This document shows positions 57,619 to 64,000 of a stretch of DNA of 64,000 bases, one piece after another. Position 1 is the stretch's first letter. Each line of letters begins with the position of its first letter. A program made the position numbers and the translations under genes. The notes under the pieces were generated by a model. It made no database searches. It was not told where the DNA came from and worked only from the letters and a program-made list of their open reading frames with translations. Origin of the DNA: Cutaneotrichosporon cavernicola. Taxonomy: Eukaryota > Basidiomycota > Tremellomycetes > Trichosporonales > Trichosporonaceae. The stretch is from NCBI RefSeq assembly GCF_030864355.1, contig NC_083394.1:2914001-2978000 (forward strand). Direction: 5' to 3'.

Positions 57619-58872
57619 ATGGCCACACCCTTCCACCGTGTGAACGGAGCGTTGTTTGTCGAGGGCGTGTCGGCGACAGCGCTCGCCGGGGCATATGGGA
57701 CGCCGCTGTACGTGTACTCGCGCGCGGCACTCGAGGCTGCATACCACGCATACGTTGGCGGCGGGCCCATCAAGGTGCACGTCGCAGTCAAGGCGAACAG
57801 CAACATTGGCGTGCTGGGTCTCTTTGCAAAGCTCGGCGCGGGCTTCGATATCGTGTCGGGCGGCGAGCTCCAGCGCGTGCTGGCAGCAGGCGGGCGAGCG
57901 CGGGATGTCGTCTTCAGCGGCGTCGGCAAGAGCGTGGCCGAAATGCGCATGGGGATCGATGTAGGGGTGAAGTGCTTCAACGTGGAGAGCATTCCTGAGC
58001 TGGAACGTCTTAACGAAATAGCCGGCCAGATGGGGGCAGTTGCGCCCATCTCCCTCCGCGTCAACCCCGATGTCGACCCCAAGACGCACCCGTACATCTC
58101 GACAGGTCTTAAGGACAACAAGTTCGGCGTCGCATTCGAGGACGCGTTGCCGACGTACCGTGCGGCCGCAGGGATGAAGAATCTGCGCGTCATGGGCATT
58201 GACTGTCATATTGGCAGCCAAATCACGAGCGTGGAACCATACCTCGACGCGCTGGACAAGGTGCTGGACCTGGTTGATGAGGTCGAGGGTGCCGGGATCG
58301 AGATCCACCACCTCGATGTTGGTGGCGGTCTCGGCATCGACTACGGGAATGGCGATGTGCCTCCCGACAGGACCGAGTTCGTACGCGCCATCCTTGCGCA
58401 CATTGAGAAGAGGAAAGCGCCCCGCAAGCGCGAGGTGTGGTTTGAACCAGGCCGCTCCCTCCTCGGCGATGCGGGCATCATGCTTACGACCGTCGAATTT
58501 CTCAAGCCTGGTGCTGCCAAGAACTTCTGCATCATCGACGCGGGAATGAACGACCTCGCTCGGCCGTCCATGTACCAGGCGTATCATGCCGTCGAGACGG
58601 TCGAGCAGCCCCAAGGGAAGAGCAGGACATGGGACGTCGTGGGGCCCGTGTGCGAGAGCGGTTGCTGGATTGGACGGGACCGCGAGCTTTTGCTACGCCA
58701 AGGAGACGTCTTGGCTGTGCGTTCGGCAGGAGCTTATGGTTTCACCATGGCTTCAAATTACAACACTCGAGCACGGCCTGCCGAGCTTGTAGTGGATGGG
58801 GCCAAGGTCCATGTAGTGCGGGAGCGTGAAACAATCGAGTCATTATACGCTGGTGAACATCTCGTCGAATAG
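57619..58872 (+). CDS. lysA: Diaminopimelate decarboxylase, bacterial type, intronless
   Basis: A single exon of 417 aa, starting at ATG 57619 (MATPFHRVNG). It is a fold-III PLP decarboxylase (alanine-racemase-like barrel plus beta domain) of the LysA branch (EC 4.1.1.20, meso-diaminopimelate to L-lysine and CO2). LAGAYGTPLYVYSRAAL opens the protein. The PLP lysine is Lys58 in VAVKANSN. FDIVSGGEL, CFNVES, RVNPDVDPKTHPYISTGL, IDCHIGSQ, DVGGGLGIDYG, FEPGRSLLG and AGAYGFTMASNYN all match bacterial LysA. CESGC (345-349) replaces the usual CESGD. Fungi make lysine through alpha-aminoadipate, so this gene is foreign in type. It has no intron although its neighbours have four each. Base composition looks like the host, so transfer would not be recent. 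Ornithine decarboxylase is excluded by HIGSQ and CESG context. Confidence 0.93.
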   Translation: MATPFHRVNGALFVEGVSATALAGAYGTPLYVYSRAALEAAYHAYVGGGPIKVHVAVKANSNIGVLGLFAKLGAGFDIVSGGELQRVLAAGGRARDVVFSGVGKSVAEMRMGIDVGVKCFNVESIPELERLNEIAGQMGAVAPISLRVNPDVDPKTHPYISTGLKDNKFGVAFEDALPTYRAAAGMKNLRVMGIDCHIGSQITSVEPYLDALDKVLDLVDEVEGAGIEIHHLDVGGGLGIDYGNGDVPPDRTEFVRAILAHIEKRKAPRKREVWFEPGRSLLGDAGIMLTTVEFLKPGAAKNFCIIDAGMNDLARPSMYQAYHAVETVEQPQGKSRTWDVVGPVCESGCWIGRDRELLLRQGDVLAVRSAGAYGFTMASNYNTRARPAELVVDGAKVHVVRERETIESLYAGEHLVE

Positions 58873-59126
58873 ACTGTAGAACCGTGTTCTGTAGAGGTTA
58901 GCACGGACAACATAGATTGGCGCATGCATTGAGACGGTTGGGATGTAAAGACAGAATGGGTATGGTGGTTCAGCTGCAACAACCCAGGTCGGCCCATGTG
59001 GAGGTACCAGGACAATTTGATTCCGCGGTGGAGGCTGAACGCTTGACGTATTGCAGAGAACAATGAACAATGAGATACCATCTCACCTCTCCTCTCCCTC
59101 AACCCTGCTCCTCCATCGCAGCTTCA

Positions 59127-60804
59127 ATGGCAACACAGTATCCTTCAATCCAGTCGCTTCATCGCGCCCCCTACCCCGGCGACGGCGTCTACACCAAGAC
59201 TCTTGATGACCAGCGAGACACTGAGGACGCCATCGTGGACGTCGTGGATCGCCAGTCACCTGCCGACGTTCCCCGCGCCGGGCTCCAGGACGCGACGACC
59301 ATCCTTCGGTCGCCTGAGCATGTCAGGTTCCTCGGAAGCACTCTTTTCTCCCTACCCGCTGCTTATGTCGCGCTAGACGCCAGCAAGCCGTGGCTTATCT
59401 TCTGGACTGTCCACAGCTATGACGTGCTTGGCGTGCTCCTTCCTCAGGAGATCAAGAACCGGTGGGTGCCGCCCCAGATCGGCTGACAGCAGTGCGACCA
59501 ACACTCTTCTCCACTTCCTTCACCCTTCGGGAGGCTTCTCTGGCGGCGCTGCCAACTCTCACATCCCCCACCTCTTACCTACCTACGCGGCTGTCATCTC
59601 TCTCGCTATTGTCGGCCGCTCGGGCCCAGGCGGCGGATGGGAGCGCCTCGTTAGCAGCCGCCAGAGCATCTACGACTTCTTCATGCGCTGCAAGCGCCCT
59701 GACGGGAGCTTCGTGGTCTGCCAAGGGGGCGAGGTGGACGTTCGGTGAGTCGCCTCCTTCCGAGCCGACTGACAATAGAGGAACATACTGCTTACTTGTG
59801 GTGGCAACGTTGCTCGACATCATTACGCCCGAGTTGCTTCATAACGTGGACAAGGTTATTGCCGCCGGTCAGACCTACGAGGGCGGCTTTGCGTGTAGTT
59901 CCTTCTCTTTCCAGGACGACCAACGAGTCGCCATGGCTGAGGCGCACGGCGGGTACACGTCGTGCTCAATCTTCTCCCACTTCCTCCTGGCTTCTGTACA
60001 GCCGCCCAAGCGCCTCGAGTCACTGCCTGAGTCATTCCCGGTGCCGATCGACGTCGACTCGGCGCTTCGGTGGAGCGCCCTGATGCAGGGCGAGGCAATT
60101 GAGGCCGGCGGGTTCCGCGGGCGCACAAACAAGTTAGTTGACGGGTGCTACTCGTGGTGGGTTGGTGGTACCTTCCCCATCCTAGAGGAGCTGCACCGCC
60201 GTGAGGCCGAGGTGAAGGGGGCCGCGAACGGCTCAACCAGCGGCAAAATTGTTCCAGTCGACGACGACGACAAGGACGAGTGGACTGATGAGCCATCCAT
60301 ACATGCGCTCTTCAACCGAGGTATGTGGTTCGGGAGATATTGCTAAAACGTCAGTCGCGCTCCAGGAGTATGTCCTCCTCGCAGCTCAGAGACCTGAACT
60401 CGGAGGCCTACGGGACAAGCCGGGCAAGAGACCCGACCTTTACCACACGTGTAACAATCTCTCGGGGTTGTCAATCGCGCAGCACCGTCTGACTCACACT
60501 CCCGAAGAGGTGCAGAAGCAGCGCGACGCCTTCAAGTCTGACAAGGGCCTTCCCCCCATCAAGCCTACCACACCCGGTGGCGGCTGGAAGAGCGAGGACG
60601 AGCGCCAGGCCATGCGGCGCGAGGTGTGGGCCAATGTCCGCGCGTGGGTCGAGGACGAGAGTGCGAGCCTCACTGTTGGCGGCCAGCAAAGCTGCGTTGT
60701 GAGTTTCCAGAGAAGCACCGCTGACCCAGAACACGACCATCCCCCCCTTCAACATGCTCGACATCCGCCTCCAGGCGTTCATCGACCACTTCTACGGCCA
60801 GTAA
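59127..60804 (+). CDS. RAM1: Protein farnesyltransferase beta subunit
   Basis: Exons are 59127..59461, 59493..59744, 59779..60320, 60355..60698 and 60730..60804, 515 aa. Introns are 31, 34, 34 and 31 nt. Prenyltransferase alpha-alpha barrel repeats are clear (FLHPSGGFSGG, FFMRCKRPDGSF, TYEGGFACSSF, GGFRGRTNKLVDGCYSWW). The Zn ligands are Asp and Cys in VDGCYSWW and His in LYHTCNNLSGLSIAQH. With the alpha subunit it attaches farnesyl to CaaX proteins such as Ras and a-type pheromones in the cytosol. The first intron ends in a tandem AG (CTGACAGCAG). Either AG keeps frame. It lies 254 bp after lysA on the same strand. Confidence 0.95.
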
Positions 60805-61152
60805 ACGAGACCACCCCCCCACTTTGAGACAACCCCTGCATCACCGCCCGCGCTTACAATACGCATGTGTATAATCCCTGTAAATGCAGTATATTTAGTG
60901 TACGAGCAAAGCCCCCGATGACAACGAGGATACAACAGTGTCGTCAGCCATAAGCACCAGTTGTCACCTGTGGAGAATCTCGTCTGTCATCGATGTTGGA
61001 CCTCACCGCACGGAACTAGGCTGATGCTGATGGGTGATGCATATCTACTATCGGAGTGCTAGAGCGCCCGTATGGGTATGGAATGTCTGCGCGCGGAGGC
61101 TGGTTGCAGGGTGTCGTGTGGGTGGTCGTGTTGTGGGGTTCTCGCCGCAGGC
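60805..61152. other. Short convergent 3' region
   Basis: 348 bp between the stop codons of RAM1 and the minus-strand gene. Nothing is recognised. Confidence 0.5.
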
Positions 61153-61776
61153 CTACTCGCGGTTCTTCCACTGCTTGGCCGCCTCCTCCACGGACAGCCC
61201 GCGCGCTTCGAGAACGTCGACAACACCGTCGAGAGCTGGGCGAGGGACACCGTCCTGCGCGCGCTCCCAAGTGCCGAACAGCGCCTCCTTGACCTTGAGT
61301 TCGCGCTCCGAGAGCTCGCCAGCCGAGCGCGAGCGGCTCGTCCACTTGCGGGTCGGGCGGAAAACATTGCGAGTCACCTGCGGCTGGTCCGGAAGGTCGT
61401 CCTCCTCATTGAGCCCGATCGCACGCCGAGCTCCGAGACCACCGGGGCTCTGCGTGGCAAAGTTCGTGAGCCCGCCGGTGGCGTGCTCCTCGCGCGAGCG
61501 CAGCGCAGCGGCGCGGAACGAGCTGTAGCTCTGGAACTGGGGGGTGTGGTGGCGGAAAGCGCTCTCGAACGCCGTCGTAATCTCAGCAGGGTCACGCATG
61601 AAGGTGGATGACTCGTGATGAAGACCGATGAGTGACGAAAGGGTGCTGCGAGGGGCCTGCCCGTTTGGCAAGAAAGGCGTCCGCTTCTCAACCGTCTTGG
61701 AAAGGCGCTTTGGGGTGTTGACCTCAACCGCCTGAGCCCTCTTGGCGGCACTGCGCAGAACAGAGGACGCGCGCAT
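61153..61776 (-). CDS. Unknown protein, possibly mitochondrial
   Basis: A single-exon ORF of 207 aa. ATG 61776 opens an Arg/Ser/Ala-rich start (MRASSVLRSAAKRAQ) that looks like a mitochondrial presequence. A conserved-looking middle (STFMRDPAEITTAFESAFR, then FQSYSSFRAAALRSREEH) and a helical C-terminus (ERELKVKEALFGTWERA, LSVEEAAKQWKNRE) suggest a folded protein. I do not recognise a family. The reading upstream of this ATG lacks these features. It is divergent from IDI1 (427-bp gap). Confidence 0.6.
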   Translation of the reverse strand: MRASSVLRSAAKRAQAVEVNTPKRLSKTVEKRTPFLPNGQAPRSTLSSLIGLHHESSTFMRDPAEITTAFESAFRHHTPQFQSYSSFRAAALRSREEHATGGLTNFATQSPGGLGARRAIGLNEEDDLPDQPQVTRNVFRPTRKWTSRSRSAGELSERELKVKEALFGTWERAQDGVPRPALDGVVDVLEARGLSVEEAAKQWKNRE

Positions 61777-62203
61777 GTCGTCTGTTGTTGTTGTTGGTGA
61801 CGGGGTCGTGATGCAGCTCGAACTCGGAAATGTCGAAAGCTCGAACAGGAGAAAGGCGGAGTGCGGGAGTATTCTCACGTGGAAATCTGCTCCCGCTTAC
61901 ATCCCTTTGAGTCCGATAGTAACGAGTCACGTGACATTGCTGGCCATGAATCTTGAGTGAGCTCGAAATCTCAGGGGTTTACCCGGGACCATGGCAAGAT
62001 GACCCGTGTCTTGGGGGTGCTCAAGTTTTGTCCCCGCTCTAGACCCTCATTGAACCAGTTCAAATTGGTTTGGGTGGGATGGCACGATGTCATGGGCAAC
62101 ACGAGATTGGGCCTCCGCTCGTGCCCTTGGCGTTGGGACGCGTTTCGATTGACAAAAGTCCACCCTCGGACTAGCTAGGAATCTCTCCATTACCCATCCC
62201 ACA
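61777..62203. promoter_or_regulatory. Divergent promoter region of the unknown gene and IDI1
   Basis: 427 bp between divergent start codons. No further motif is claimed. Confidence 0.4.
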
Positions 62204-63384
62204 ATGTCCGCCACCCAGACCACCACCCAGACCGCTAGCACCTTCGCGCCCGACATTAACCTCGACGGCTACGACGAGGAGCAGGCCCGCTTCATGGAGG
62301 AGCGCTGCATCCTCGTTGACGAGAACGACAAGGCGTACGGCGAGGGCTCGAAGAAGCAGTGTGAGTGCTGATATGGGCGTGGGGCGCACCTGGGTCTGTG
62401 CGGTTGTTTGTGGGTGCCGCGCTGGAACATGAGTTAGTTCCGCCGCTGTGCGTCACTATCGTGTGCTGTGGGGATTGCGAACTGTTGCTCAGGCCCGAGC
62501 TGCTCACTGAATGATTTCATCGTGTCGAGAGCCGTTGGCCTCGGCGGTCGATGGGCAGGTAACGGTCTCGGTGCCGCGACTTCCAGCGCAGTCGGCTCGT
62601 TGGCGTGTTGTGTAACAAGCAGCGTGATATGGCAGTGAGCGTTGCAGCTCATCCCAACCCTCAACTTCCGGACCCTATCCATCCGCATATGTCGCGCTGA
62701 CCGCAGGCCACCTTATGACCGAGATCAACAAGGGTCTGCTCCACCGCGCCTTCTCCGTCTTCCTGTTCCGCCCTTCGGACGGCCGCTTGCTCCTCCAGAA
62801 GCGCGCGTCGGAGAAGATCACGTTCCCCGACATGTGGACCAACACTTGCTGCTCGCACCCGCTCTACATCCAGTCGGAGCGCATTGAGGAGGGCCAGATG
62901 GGTGAGTAGAGGTTGTCCCTTGCCCGTGATGTCCAACGTCAGACTGATTCCAGGCGTCCGCAACGCTGCCATTCGCAAGCTCGAGCATGAGCTCGGTATT
63001 CCCGTCGAGCAGATGAAGACCGACGACTTCACTTTCCTCACCCGGATACACTACCTCGCTCCTAGCAGCGGCCAGTGGGGCGAGCACGAGGTCGACTACA
63101 TCATGTTCACGGCCCTCGACGTGACGCTTAACATCAACGCCAACGAGATTGGCGACCACTGCTACGTCTCCAAGGCTGAGCTCGAGGCCATGTTCGAGGA
63201 CCCCAACTGCAAGATGACGCCGTGGTTCAAGCTCATCTCCCGCGACCTCCTGTACCCCTGGTGGGATGAGATGCTTGCCAAAAGCCGTGCGCTTGGCTGG
63301 AACCCGGAGAAGGGCACCGGGCGGGTCAACGCACACGTTCTCGAGGGCGGCGACAAGGTCAACGACCTCATCAAGATGGTCTAA
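62204..63384 (+). CDS. IDI1: Isopentenyl-diphosphate delta-isomerase
   Basis: Exons are 62204..62360, 62707..62901 and 62954..63384, 260 aa. Nudix-type isomerase: [19 protein letters not shown], then the catalytic Cys in [22 protein letters not shown] and the catalytic Glu in [11 protein letters not shown]. The end DLIKMV fits family length. It converts isopentenyl to dimethylallyl diphosphate in the mevalonate pathway, feeding sterols and protein prenylation. The first intron is 346 nt, the longest inferred in the window, while the second is 52 nt. ORFs inside the first intron show no domain. Confidence 0.95.
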
Positions 63385-64000
63385 GCGGAACGTCTCACGA
63401 CCTATAACACCCAGCACTATCAGTTGTCTCGCCTACACTAGAGATGTAATTAGGTTAAACGACAGCGGGTGTTGTGTATCATTAGCTTTGCTCAGTGCGA
63501 TGGCGATTGTGAGGTCTCTGAGTGGGACACCGTATGGCTACAAGCTCATGGTGGTTTGGCATCAAACCTTATCCGCTGTGCACTCGTTCCTGTACAATAT
63601 TGCAGCATGGCAACGTAATATCCCTTAGGAGACATGTGTTCAACCTTGTGCCGCCGGTGTGATGTCACCATATTGCTCACAGTTGGTTCCAACGGCTACA
63701 TTCAAGTCCCTTGTTGTTGCCTACATGACGTTCTACCACCTAACCAGATTCATCTTGGGCACAAACGCTCATGGGCGACGCAAGAGTGGGGGGTCATAGC
63801 TGCTACAGCTGCAAAATTCTCGTCTATTGTTGATGATTGTGCACGGAGGTTTCGAAACTTGTTTCAGTGCCAAGACTGATCGTCATATTCGTCATACCAC
63901 CAAGTCAATCGATCGTCGTCAAGCATTTGGCGGGGCTTCAAAATGACATGCCTTCCTCACACTTATCCACCTCTTCCTTCTCCTCCATCCACCATCCACT
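63385..64000. other. 3' flank of IDI1 to the window edge
   Basis: No gene is recognised in the last 616 bp. The final 50 bases are C/T-rich and could be the leader of a gene beyond the edge. Confidence 0.45.

Noticed and set aside
57550..58614. 354-aa minus-strand ORF opposite lysA
   Set aside because: Antisense shadow of a strongly conserved gene. Its peptide has no family features.
1..64000. CRISPR arrays, operons, ribosome binding sites
   Set aside because: The window is eukaryotic nuclear DNA with spliceosomal introns. No regularly spaced direct repeats were seen.
1..64000. tRNA or rRNA genes
   Set aside because: No convincing B-box (GGTTCGANTCC-like) with a paired A-box, and no rRNA sequence, was found by eye. 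A tRNAscan run would settle it.

Overview
The window is nuclear DNA of a basidiomycete yeast. The gene set, gene density and very small introns fit the Tremellomycetes, and I infer Trichosporonales (Trichosporon/Cutaneotrichosporon/Apiotrichum-like). Almost every gene has introns, and most of these are only 29-36 nt long. Splice joins below were worked out by hand from reading frame, GT/AG sites and conserved protein sequence, so individual exon edges could be off by a tandem AG.

Left third (1-25 kb). The window opens inside a fatty acid synthase chain in which the beta-type C-terminus is fused to the ACP part of the alpha chain. Next come an unknown tail-anchored protein, a CYC2-like FAD reductase, a secreted Ser/Thr-rich protein, a small cysteine-rich secreted peptide and a short F-box-like ORF. 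Ceramide synthase LAG1 is divergent from ARPC2 (Arp2/3 complex). They are followed by a B-type cyclin, EFR3 (plasma-membrane anchor of PI4-kinase) and an atypical G-protein alpha subunit.

Middle (25-52 kb). This part holds a Zn2Cys6 transcription factor, a small unknown membrane protein, NAP1 divergent from CAF16, an F-box protein, the urease accessory protein UreF and a long low-complexity protein. From about 39.8 to 52.6 kb the DNA is gene-poor. It contains a long stretch without recognisable genes, a frameshifted coding relic, short orphan membrane or coiled-coil ORFs, microsatellites and perfect palindromes.

Right end (52.6-64 kb). Two amino-acid permeases lie in tandem on the minus strand. 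Divergent from them is an intronless bacterial-type diaminopimelate decarboxylase (lysA). Farnesyltransferase beta (RAM1), an unknown, possibly mitochondrial protein and isopentenyl-diphosphate isomerase (IDI1) follow.

The most striking item is lysA. Fungi make lysine by the alpha-aminoadipate route and do not need this enzyme, and its neighbours are intron-rich while it has none. This points to gene transfer from bacteria and possibly to salvage of bacterial diaminopimelate, with the adjacent permeases as candidate importers. The second theme is splicing: 33 of about 60 inferred introns are 36 nt or less, the branch-point motif lies almost against the 3' AG, and five introns end in the same tandem acceptor CTGACAGCAG.
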